A stretch of DNA of 14,175 nucleotides from an uncultured Gammaproteobacteria bacterium (GTDB lineage Bacteria > Pseudomonadota > Gammaproteobacteria > Steroidobacterales > GCA-2729495): positions 1 through 14,175 of the forward strand of contig CALGMY010000120.1 in assembly GCA_937958785.1 (NCBI GenBank). Reading direction: 5' to 3'. The first letter of the stretch is position 1, and each line of letters begins with the position of its first letter. Under the pieces are notes generated by a model, which was not told the origin of the DNA, did not search any database, and saw only the letters and a list, made by a program, of their open reading frames with translations. The translations under genes were made by a program, and so were the position numbers. This document shows positions 6,485-13,027 of this stretch, piece by piece.

Positions 6485-8188
6485 CTAGCGGGTCGTGACC
6501 GCGCCGAGGGACGCGGAGCTGACCAGTTGGGCGTACTTGGCGAGCACGCCGGATGGCGGCGTGGACCGCTCGGGTTGCCAGCGGGCCCGACGCGCCTCGA
6601 GTTCGCCGGCGGGAAGGTCCACGTCGATGGTCCGGCGCACCGCATCGATGGTGATGGGGTCGCCGTCCTCGAGCAGCCCGATGGGGCCACCCACGGCAGC
6701 CTCCGGCGAAACATGGCCCACCACGAAGCCGTGGCTGCCGCCGGAGAAGCGGCCGTCGGTGATGAGGGCCACCTGGTCACCCAGCCCACGGCCCATGATG
6801 GCACCGGTCGGACTCAACATCTCGCGCATCCCGGGCCCCCCCTTCGGCCCCTCGTAGCGGATGACAACGACGTCCCCTGCGACGACGGTACCCGCCAGGA
6901 TGGCGGCCAGGGCCGCTTCCTCCGAGCCATAGACCCGCGCGCGGCCGGAGAAGCGCAGCCCCTCCTTGCCGCTGATCTTGGCCACCGCACCCTCTGGCGC
7001 AATATTTCCATATAGGACAACAAGATGGCTGTCCTTCTTTAGGGGATTATCAAGACTATGGACGATGGTCTGGCCAGGGGGATAGGGCGCCACGGCCGTC
7101 GCGTTCTCGGCGATCGTCCGGCCGCTCACCGTGAGGCAGTCGCCATGCAGCAGCCCCCCCTCGAGCAGCATGCGCATGAGGGGCTGGACGCCACCGATCG
7201 CCACCAGTTCGGACATGGTGTAGTGGCCGCTGGGGCGAAGGTCCGCCAGCACCGGCACCCGCCGGCCAATGCGGGTGAAGTCATCGAGTTCGAGGGGGAT
7301 GCGGGCCTCCCGCGCGATGGCCAGCAGGTGCAGCACCGCGTTGGTGGACCCGCCGAGGGCGATGACCACCGTGATCGCATTCTCGAAGGCCTCGCGACTC
7401 AGGATGTCCGAAGGCCGGATGCCCCGCTTGACGAGCTCCACGACCGCCGCGCCTGCCCGGAAGGCATCCTCCCGCTTCGACTCCGAGACGGCCTCCTGGC
7501 CCGAGCTGTTGGGCAGGCTGAGGCCGAGGGCCTCGATGGCCGAGGCCATGGTGTTCGCCGTATACATGCCGCCGCAGGAGCCGGGACCGGGGATTGCCGT
7601 GCGCTCGACCTCGAGCAGCTGGGCCTCGGACATGCGGCCGCCGGCAACCGCGCCAACGGCCTCGAACACGGAAACGATGTCGCGCCGGCCCGCGCCGGGC
7701 CGTATGGTGCCGCCGTAGACGAAGACGGATGGCCGGTCGAGGCGTGCCATCGCCATGACGCAGCCGGGCATGTTCTTGTCGCAGCCGCCGAGCGCAACGA
7801 AGCCATCGAAGCCCTCGCCCGCGACGACCGTCTCGATGGAATCGGCGATGACCTCGCGGGACACCAGCGAATAGCGCATGCCGGGCGTACCCATGGAGAT
7901 GCCGTCCGACACCGTAATGGTATTGAACGCCACCGACTTGCCGCCGGCCTGGTCGGCCCCGGCACCGGCTGCGCGCGCGAGGCCATCGATGTGCATGTTG
8001 CAGGGGGTGACCATGCTCCAGGTCGAAGCGATGCCGATCTGGCTCTTGCGGAAGTCCGCATCGGTGAAACCCACCGCCCGCAGCATCGCCCGGCTGGGGG
8101 CCTGGGCCACGCCGTCCACCACGACGCTGGAGTAGCGCCGGTCGCCGCTCCCGGCAGACTCGCCAGGGCCCTTCTTGGGGGTACTCAT
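6485..8188 (-). CDS. ilvD: Dihydroxy-acid dehydratase IlvD
   Basis: Iron-sulfur enzyme that dehydrates 2,3-dihydroxy-isovalerate and 2,3-dihydroxy-3-methylvalerate to the keto acids of valine and isoleucine synthesis. From the chosen ATG the protein has 567 residues. Cluster-ligand cysteines are C63 (TPCNMH), C136 (GGCDKNMPG) and C205 (GSCGGMYTANTM). The last motif and the length resemble the Mycobacterium/Synechocystis group with an oxygen-tolerant [2Fe-2S] cluster more than the roughly 616-residue E. coli [4Fe-4S] group, which reads SCSGMFTAN; the cluster type is inferred. KGGPGMREM and DGRFSGGSHGF near the C-terminus are family hallmarks. An in-frame ATG ten codons upstream (8216-8218) is possible, but neither start has a strong Shine-Dalgarno. 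Phosphogluconate dehydratase (Edd) is a homologue, but the biosynthetic context and motifs favour IlvD. Confidence 0.96.
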   Translation of the reverse strand: MSTPKKGPGESAGSGDRRYSSVVVDGVAQAPSRAMLRAVGFTDADFRKSQIGIASTWSMVTPCNMHIDGLARAAGAGADQAGGKSVAFNTITVSDGISMGTPGMRYSLVSREVIADSIETVVAGEGFDGFVALGGCDKNMPGCVMAMARLDRPSVFVYGGTIRPGAGRRDIVSVFEAVGAVAGGRMSEAQLLEVERTAIPGPGSCGGMYTANTMASAIEALGLSLPNSSGQEAVSESKREDAFRAGAAVVELVKRGIRPSDILSREAFENAITVVIALGGSTNAVLHLLAIAREARIPLELDDFTRIGRRVPVLADLRPSGHYTMSELVAIGGVQPLMRMLLEGGLLHGDCLTVSGRTIAENATAVAPYPPGQTIVHSLDNPLKKDSHLVVLYGNIAPEGAVAKISGKEGLRFSGRARVYGSEEAALAAILAGTVVAGDVVVIRYEGPKGGPGMREMLSPTGAIMGRGLGDQVALITDGRFSGGSHGFVVGHVSPEAAVGGPIGLLEDGDPITIDAVRRTIDVDLPAGELEARRARWQPERSTPPSGVLAKYAQLVSSASLGAVTTR

Positions 8189-8269
8189 GAACTGCACACT
8201 TGCCTGGAGACGCCGCATCGCGCGGCCCGAACGGACGGCAAGTCTAGCAAAGCTGGCGCGCCGGAGCCC

Positions 8270-9706
8270 TCAGGTACCGGCCCCGAACAGTTTGCCGGGA
8301 TTCATGATCCCCAGGGGATCCAGGGCCTGCTTGACCGCCCGCATGACCCCGAGGGGCACCCCGCCCCTCCAGTGGGCGAGTTCATCGACTTTGAGGGCCC
8401 CGATACCGTGTTCGGCGCTGAAACTGCCACCATGGTCCATGGCAATGCCATGGATGTGCCGGCTGATCTCCGCCCAGCGCGCCAGGAAGGCCGGGCCGTC
8501 GGACCCGGCCGGCTGGGAGAGGTTGAAATGCGCATTGCCATCACCCAGGTGGCCGAAGGCGACGACCCGTACGCCGGGAACGAGGCTGGCCGCGGCGGCG
8601 CTGGCCTGGGCGAGGAAGTCCGGCATCCGGGCCACCGGCACGGAAATGTCGTGCTTGATGCTGGCACCCTCCTTCTTCTGGGCCTCCGACATGCCGTGGC
8701 GCAGCCGCCAGAAGGCATCCCGCTGGCCCCCGCTGGTAGCCAGCGTCGCGTCACTGACGAGGCCGGCGACCTGCTGTCGAGCCAGGAATTCCTCAACCGC
8801 CCCGTCGAGGCCAGGGTCGTCCCGGGGCGTGCTGACCTCGAGGAGGAGTTGCCACGGGGCGGCGTCAGCCAGCGGTGCGCGTGTGCCCGGGACGTGCCGG
8901 ACGACGAGGTCGACAGTGAACGCGCTGGCAAACTCGCAGGCCGTGAGGTCGTCACCGAGCTCGCTCCGGGCGGCGGCATAGACGGCGACGGCAGCCTCGG
9001 CGCTGGGAAGGCCCAGCCATGCCGTGACGACCCGCCGGGGGCGGGGGAAGAGCTTCAGCGTGGCGGCGGTGATGAAACCCAGTGTGCCCTCGGAACCGAT
9101 GAACAATTGCTTGAGGTCATAGCCGGTGTTGTCCTTGCGAAGCGACCGGAGGACATCGAGCACGCGGCCATCGGGCAGCACGGCTTCGAGCCCGAGGACG
9201 AGGTCGCGCATGGTCCCGTAGCGCAGGACGGCGGTACCCCCCGCGTTGGTCGCGATATTGCCGCCGATCTGGCAACTGCCCTCGGCACCGAGGCTGAGCG
9301 GAAACAAACGGTCGGCGGCGGCCGCCGCCGACTGGACGGCGGAGAGTACGCAGCCAGACTCGACCGTGATGGTGAAGTTTTCCGGATCCGTGGACCGGAT
9401 GGCGTTAAGCCTGCGGGCCGATACCAGCACCTGCGGCCGATCGGGCGTCGAATGGGGAATGGCGGCACCGACGAGACCCGTGTTGCCTCCCTGGGGCACG
9501 ACACCCACGCCGCGGGCAGCGCACACCCGGAGTATCCCGGCAACTTGCGCCGTTGAGGCGGGCAGCAGCGCGAAGGGGGTCACGCCCCGGTAAAGCCCGC
9601 GCCACTCGGTCAGGTAGCCCTCAAGTGTTGCCGGGTCGTCGACAAAGCCGGCCGGTCCCACGATCGGGCGCAGTTCGGCGGCCAGGCTGGACGGCGTCGC
9701 GGACAA
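8270..9706 (-). CDS. FAD-linked D-2-hydroxyacid dehydrogenase (D-2-hydroxyglutarate / GlcD-like)
   Basis: A 478-residue flavoprotein of the VAO/PCMH family that oxidises a D-2-hydroxyacid, probably D-2-hydroxyglutarate or D-lactate, to the 2-keto acid. The FAD domain (about 40-220) has PQGGNTGLVG (71-80), a GGNIATNAGG segment (148-157) and GSEGTLG (204-210). The substrate domain has KHDISVPV (351-358), the metal-binding GHLGDGNAHFN (385-395) and SAEHGIG (430-436), and ends NPGKLFG. These are typical of D2HGDH/FAD-oxidase C domains. There is no ATG near the N-terminus: TTG9706 is the only usual start codon before an in-frame TAG upstream, and it has CCAGG eight bases ahead. The exact substrate cannot be told from sequence. 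It is first in a minus-strand unit with ilvD and lysC-lysA, which suggests a housekeeping role, not glycolate catabolism; no GlcE or GlcF partner is present. Confidence 0.88.
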   Translation of the reverse strand: MSATPSSLAAELRPIVGPAGFVDDPATLEGYLTEWRGLYRGVTPFALLPASTAQVAGILRVCAARGVGVVPQGGNTGLVGAAIPHSTPDRPQVLVSARRLNAIRSTDPENFTITVESGCVLSAVQSAAAAADRLFPLSLGAEGSCQIGGNIATNAGGTAVLRYGTMRDLVLGLEAVLPDGRVLDVLRSLRKDNTGYDLKQLFIGSEGTLGFITAATLKLFPRPRRVVTAWLGLPSAEAAVAVYAAARSELGDDLTACEFASAFTVDLVVRHVPGTRAPLADAAPWQLLLEVSTPRDDPGLDGAVEEFLARQQVAGLVSDATLATSGGQRDAFWRLRHGMSEAQKKEGASIKHDISVPVARMPDFLAQASAAAASLVPGVRVVAFGHLGDGNAHFNLSQPAGSDGPAFLARWAEISRHIHGIAMDHGGSFSAEHGIGALKVDELAHWRGGVPLGVMRAVKQALDPLGIMNPGKLFGAGT

Positions 9707-9714
9707 GGGCGGGA

Positions 9715-9719
9715 CCTGG
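9715..9719 (-). promoter_or_regulatory. Ribosome binding site supporting TTG start at 9706
   Basis: On the minus strand CCAGG lies eight bases before TTG at 9706-9704. An in-frame TAG occurs further upstream with no ATG or GTG between, so this site decides the start. The match to the anti-Shine-Dalgarno is short. Confidence 0.45.
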
Positions 9720-9754
9720 TGGCGGGCAATTGCAATGGCGCGGAGCGCTCGGGC

Positions 9755-9783
9755 ATCCTAAGTCACCGGCTGGCTGCTGGCAA
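9755..9783 (-). promoter_or_regulatory. Putative sigma70 promoter of the dehydrogenase-ilvD-lysC/lysA unit
   Basis: Read on the minus strand: TTGCCA (9783-9778; five of six consensus bases), a 17-base spacer, then TAGGAT (9760-9755; four of six). Transcription would start near 9748, leaving a leader of about 40 bases before the TTG start at 9706. In DNA this GC-rich, a match with optimal spacing in the only intergenic gap of the region is suggestive but not proof. I saw no attenuator-like leader peptide. Confidence 0.5.
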
Positions 9784-9794
9784 AGTGCCTGCTG

Positions 9795-11036
9795 ATGCCC
9801 GCCACCATGGAAGGAACCCGGGGCCTTAAGTCCGCCGTCATGTTCAACGACCCCCTCGCCGCCGACCCGCTCCAGGGTCCCGCCTTCGACCTGGACCTGC
9901 GCCAGCGTGGCAGCCTGGTGGACCTCGACCGCCAGCTGTACGGCCAGTGGAACCTGGGGCAGAACCTGGTGCTCGCCTGGTCGCCGGTGCCAGGTGGCCT
10001 GCAGATGCTGGTCGTCCCCCACTACGCGGTGGCCGGCTATGGTGCCGGCGTGGCCCCGGCGGAGGACCCCCGGGCGGAGAATCCGGCCCACCAGTTCATC
10101 ATGCACCTGCTGCCGGGCAGCCGGCAGTTCACGGCCCGGCAGATGGCCAATGCCACCCGGCTGCTCGGCGTCGAGCCGGTCACGATCACCCTGCGCCACG
10201 CCTTTGCCGGGACACCCGCCGAGATCGCCGGGATCGAGCGACTCGTCAGGCGTTACAGCGTGACGTTCGTGCCCAGCCGCGCCGTCGCCCTCTTCGACAT
10301 CGTCGGCTTCGGGCTACTCGGGCCGTTCGAGCAGCTAAACCAGCTGAACAGCCTGTCCTGCTCGATCAATGCGGCGCACAGCCGTCTGCTCGGCCGTCGC
10401 CTCCCCGTCAACTTCGCGCGCTCCAGCACCGGTGATGGCTTCTATATCTGGAACCGCGATACGGGCCTTGATGCCGATACGAGCCTCTACCACTTCATGC
10501 ACCTGGTCCTGGCGGACAATGCCATCACTTGGCAGAAATCCGGGGGCCGGGGCGTGCCCATACTCAGGACGAGCTTCCACGTCGGCAGCTGCTACGAGTT
10601 CAACCATGCCGAAAGCCTGAACCCCACCATCCACTGCGACGTGGTCGGCGACGTCACCATCGCCCTTGCCCGCATGATCGAGCACGCCATGCCGGGCCAG
10701 ATCCTGGTGGGCGAGTTCCAGATTCCCCCGGCCGCCGCTGATGCCCCCAGCCTGGACGCGGCAGGCTTCGTGGAACATGCCCAGGAGAGCCTGTCCGGCC
10801 TCCAGGGCCTCGAGCTGTCGGGCGATGCCGTCGACTCCATCAAGTGCTATCTCACCGGTGAGGCCTGCGCAGACGGCACGTTCACGATTCGCCGGCTGGC
10901 TGTCGACGACAAGCATGGGCTCCGGCGCCATGTCTTCAATGCGAAGGTCAACATCCATCGCCGGGGCGGCCACCCGATCCTGCTCGGGATCGAGGATCGC
11001 CTGCTGCGCGCTACCGCAGTCACCTGCAGCGCATGA
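9795..11036 (+). CDS. Divergent class III nucleotidyl cyclase-like protein, catalytic residues partly lost
   Basis: A 413-residue soluble protein; no signal peptide or membrane segment seen. Residues about 160-310 read like a class III cyclase homology domain: ALFDIVGF with first metal Asp D168, STGDGF with second metal Asp D214 (46 residues later, close to the usual spacing), a RTSFHVG strand, CDVVGD with D282 at the purine-site Asp position, then an ALARM helix (R293 at the transition-state Arg position) and AMPGQILV. Two residues differ: the transition-state Asn is Ile289, and the purine-site Lys is Ser210. The first 150 residues and the region after 315 match no family I can name. It overlaps the next gene by ATGA. 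The start is uncertain: ATGs at 9795, 9807 and 9840 are possible and none has a convincing ribosome site. Activity on a nucleotide is doubtful; the fold assignment rests on motif order and spacing only. Confidence 0.65.
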   Translation: MPATMEGTRGLKSAVMFNDPLAADPLQGPAFDLDLRQRGSLVDLDRQLYGQWNLGQNLVLAWSPVPGGLQMLVVPHYAVAGYGAGVAPAEDPRAENPAHQFIMHLLPGSRQFTARQMANATRLLGVEPVTITLRHAFAGTPAEIAGIERLVRRYSVTFVPSRAVALFDIVGFGLLGPFEQLNQLNSLSCSINAAHSRLLGRRLPVNFARSSTGDGFYIWNRDTGLDADTSLYHFMHLVLADNAITWQKSGGRGVPILRTSFHVGSCYEFNHAESLNPTIHCDVVGDVTIALARMIEHAMPGQILVGEFQIPPAAADAPSLDAAGFVEHAQESLSGLQGLELSGDAVDSIKCYLTGEACADGTFTIRRLAVDDKHGLRRHVFNAKVNIHRRGGHPILLGIEDRLLRATAVTCSA

Positions 11037-12088
11037 ACGGCGGCGAAATCCCGCCCTACCTGGCGCTCGCGTTGCAGGTACCGACACATCCGGTTGGCGG
11101 ACTGTCCGACCGGGGCAAGGCCCGTCAGTGCATGGCCGCCAACATCGCGGCCATTGCCACGGCGCTCGCGGCCGGCACGCCCCGGCTCGCGGAGGCCGCC
11201 GGAGTGCCCGTTCGGCTCGTCGTCCTCCCCGAGTACGTGCTGACCGGCGCCCCCGGCGCCGGCCCCTTCCGCGACTGGCGTGACCTGGCCTGTGTGGAGC
11301 CTGATGGCGCCGAGGTGGAGGCTTTGGGCAACATCGCCCGCCGGGGCGACCTCTTCCTTGCTGCGAACGCCTACGAGGCCGACCCGGCGTTTCCGGATCT
11401 CTACTTCCAGTCGAGCTTGGTGCTTTCCCCCGGCGGCGATGTGGTCCTGCGCTACCGCCGGCTGATCTCCCTGTACTCGCCGAGTCCCTATGATGTCTGG
11501 GAGCGCTACCTGGATGCCTATGGGCCCGAAGCCCTGTACCCGGTGGCTGAGACGGCCATCGGGCGGATCGGCGCTGTCGCATCGGAGGAGATCCTCTACC
11601 CGGAGATCGCCCGCTGCCACGTCCTGCGGGGGGCGGAGATCCTCGTCCATTCCACCAGCGAGATGGGCAGTCCCCGGCCCACCGGCAAGGAACTGGCCCG
11701 GCTGGCGCGGGCTGCCGAGAACTGCGCCTACGTGGTCTCGGCAAACACCGCAGGTGTCCCCGGCACCGGGCTGCCGGCCCGCTCGAGCACCGGCATGTCG
11801 AAGATCGTGAATTACGACGGGCGGGTCCTGGCTGGCGCGCCGCCGGGTGGCGCGAGCCTGGAGGCCCACGCCGTGCTGGATCTCCCTGCACTTCGGGAAC
11901 GCCGCCGGCGCGGTGGGCTGGCGGACACGCTGAGTCGCCTGCCCCTTCGAGCCTTTGCCGAGGGGTATTCCCGCACGACGGCGCGCGCGCCGGACGAGCT
12001 GGCCACTGCCCGCAATGCCTCACGCAGCAGGCTCCTGGAGCTGCAGCAGGCAACCATCGAGCGACTCGCCCGCGCGGGGCGGATCTAG
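11033..12088 (+). CDS. Nitrilase-superfamily (carbon-nitrogen hydrolase) protein with altered catalytic triad
   Basis: A 351-residue protein of the nitrilase fold. Family landmarks appear in order: VVLPEYVLTG with catalytic-type Glu E67; a segment before YRRLISLY where the usual YRK lysine is Arg143; IGAVASEEILYPEIAR where the nucleophile of the usual IC.D..FPE motif is Ser184; GAEILVHSTSEMG; ARAAENCAYVVSANTAG; and a STGMSKIVNYDGRVLA strand. The Glu-Lys-Cys triad is thus Glu-Arg-Ser. Typical amidase or nitrilase chemistry is therefore unlikely, although a serine-based or binding function cannot be excluded. Residues about 285-351 form an Arg-rich, probably helical C-terminal extension. The ATG overlaps the stop of the cyclase-like gene and has no clear ribosome site, suggesting coupled translation. 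Its stop is six bases from that of the convergent bicupin gene. Substrate unknown. Confidence 0.8.
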   Translation: MNGGEIPPYLALALQVPTHPVGGLSDRGKARQCMAANIAAIATALAAGTPRLAEAAGVPVRLVVLPEYVLTGAPGAGPFRDWRDLACVEPDGAEVEALGNIARRGDLFLAANAYEADPAFPDLYFQSSLVLSPGGDVVLRYRRLISLYSPSPYDVWERYLDAYGPEALYPVAETAIGRIGAVASEEILYPEIARCHVLRGAEILVHSTSEMGSPRPTGKELARLARAAENCAYVVSANTAGVPGTGLPARSSTGMSKIVNYDGRVLAGAPPGGASLEAHAVLDLPALRERRRRGGLADTLSRLPLRAFAEGYSRTTARAPDELATARNASRSRLLELQQATIERLARAGRI

Positions 12089-12094
12089 CCCGGC

Positions 12095-13012
12095 CTAGCG
12101 GTCCTTCCCGACCTTGAGCTCGCCGGCCACGTAGTCGAAGCCCGGGTGCTCGAAGTCGTGGGGATGATTGTGTCCATCCGGCGAGCGGACCCACTCGTAG
12201 AGCCGGGGCTTGTTACGGGCCCACTGGGCTGCCGAGCGCTGGCGGTTCTCCTCCGGGCTGGTCCAGGGGTTGAAATGGAAATAGTTGTGCAACTGGCTGT
12301 CCGTGCGGCCGAAGCCGAGCACGCCGAGCTCGCTCGCAAAGGCGCCGTGGTTGATGTATTCCGGACGCCAGAAGTAGCCGCCTGTAGGCAGGTTGCCAAA
12401 CTGCATCATCCAGGACGTCCCATAGATGTGGTAGCTCTCCTCGCAGCAGTCGTGGTAGGAGATATTGTCCTGCCAGTAATTGGGAGTCATGCAATAGAGC
12501 AGTGAATGCGCGTGGGTCAACGGGTCCGACCGGAGCATCTTCACCATGCAGCCCGGTGCGACCGACGGCCGGATGAAATCGGCAGCCTTCCACTGGAGGC
12601 CCTCGTAGGCATCGACCATGACGAGCTTGTCGCGCTCAGCCCGTGGGTGGTCCACGTCGGACTCCAGGAAGCTCGGCTCACCGTAGTTGTAGAACATGAG
12701 GCCGACGGCACCCCTCGGCACCGACAGGGCGGGCATGCTCACACCCGCGGGCACGAAGAAGAAGTTCCCCTTGCCGTAGGTCTTGCCCCCGTACACCACC
12801 GATCCCGACATGATGAACAACTCCATCTCGGAGTAGCTCATGCCGGGCGGAAGGCGGAAGCCGGCGTCGAAACGCACAGTCATGGAGCAGGCCCCGCTGT
12901 CGGGGTCCAGGCTCAGCATCTTGTAGTGCATGCCCTTCGGGAACCCTGGCAGGGTCATCTTCCTGAAGGGCATGTCCCGGTCGACGAGGGGTTCGATATG
13001 CGGCCGTGCCAT
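12095..13012 (-). CDS. Two-domain cupin protein of unknown function, partner of a Rieske oxygenase
   Basis: A 305-residue cytosolic protein with two cupin-like domains, about 28-115 and 150-240. The first keeps the barrel pattern (PPGMSYSEMELFIMSGS, then YGKGNFFFVPAG) but lacks the HxH metal ligands, having Ser and Glu instead. The second has a candidate metal site around H187, C189, E191/E192 and H195, and WRPEYINHGAF with H222 at the motif-2 histidine. A His-rich tail (HNHPHDFEH, 281-289) follows. AAGGA lies six bases before the ATG, immediately after the Rieske gene stop, which fixes the start and implies co-transcription. Cupins beside oxygenases may be dioxygenases, isomerases or sensors; I cannot choose. 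It might be a catabolic dioxygenase acting after the Rieske step, by inference from context only. Confidence 0.75.
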   Translation of the reverse strand: MARPHIEPLVDRDMPFRKMTLPGFPKGMHYKMLSLDPDSGACSMTVRFDAGFRLPPGMSYSEMELFIMSGSVVYGGKTYGKGNFFFVPAGVSMPALSVPRGAVGLMFYNYGEPSFLESDVDHPRAERDKLVMVDAYEGLQWKAADFIRPSVAPGCMVKMLRSDPLTHAHSLLYCMTPNYWQDNISYHDCCEESYHIYGTSWMMQFGNLPTGGYFWRPEYINHGAFASELGVLGFGRTDSQLHNYFHFNPWTSPEENRQRSAAQWARNKPRLYEWVRSPDGHNHPHDFEHPGFDYVAGELKVGKDR

Positions 13013-13015
13013 GGG

Positions 13016-13020
13016 AATTC
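13016..13020 (-). promoter_or_regulatory. Ribosome binding site of the bicupin gene
   Basis: The minus strand reads TGA (Rieske stop, 13030-13028), four bases and an A, then AAGGA within 13023-13019 and ATG at 13012. The spacing is about six bases. It confirms ATG13012 as the start and tight coupling with the upstream gene. Confidence 0.6.
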
Positions 13021-13027
13021 CTTGCGG

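Larger units (their letters stand above)
9707..9794. other. Divergent intergenic region
   Basis: This 88-base gap separates the minus-strand dehydrogenase from the plus-strand cyclase-like gene and must hold the 5' control signals of the first and probably of both. The minus-strand promoter candidate lies in it. On the plus strand only weak promoter elements are visible, such as TTGCAA at 9730-9735 followed by a poor -10. The palindrome GCAATTGC at 9726-9733 could be an operator half-site, but it is short. If translation of the cyclase-like gene begins at a later ATG (9807 or 9840) the control region is longer. Confidence 0.5.

Noticed and set aside
7058..9556. An 832-codon open frame on the plus strand, antisense to ilvD and the D-2-hydroxyacid dehydrogenase
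   Set aside because: It spans two clearly real minus-strand genes and their intergenic gap. Its product is low-complexity, rich in His, Gly, Ala and Arg, with no recognisable domain. Long antisense frames are expected in DNA this GC-rich.
9730..9759. A plus-strand sigma70 promoter (TTGCAA plus CATCCT) for the cyclase-like gene
   Set aside because: The -10 matches only three of six bases. It is too weak to list as a feature.
9795..11036. A Pycsar-type anti-phage cyclase
   Set aside because: No membrane or TIR effector gene is adjacent, the partner is a nitrilase-like protein, and key catalytic residues differ. The idea cannot be supported from the window.
12060..12110. A shared terminator between the convergent nitrilase-like and bicupin genes
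   Set aside because: The gap is six bases, with only short CTAG-containing inverted pieces and no T tract.
10335..12194. A 619-codon open frame on the minus strand, antisense to the cyclase-like and nitrilase-like genes
   Set aside because: The product is Arg/Pro/Gly-rich with no domain. The sense frames carry ordered family motifs and coupled start and stop codons.
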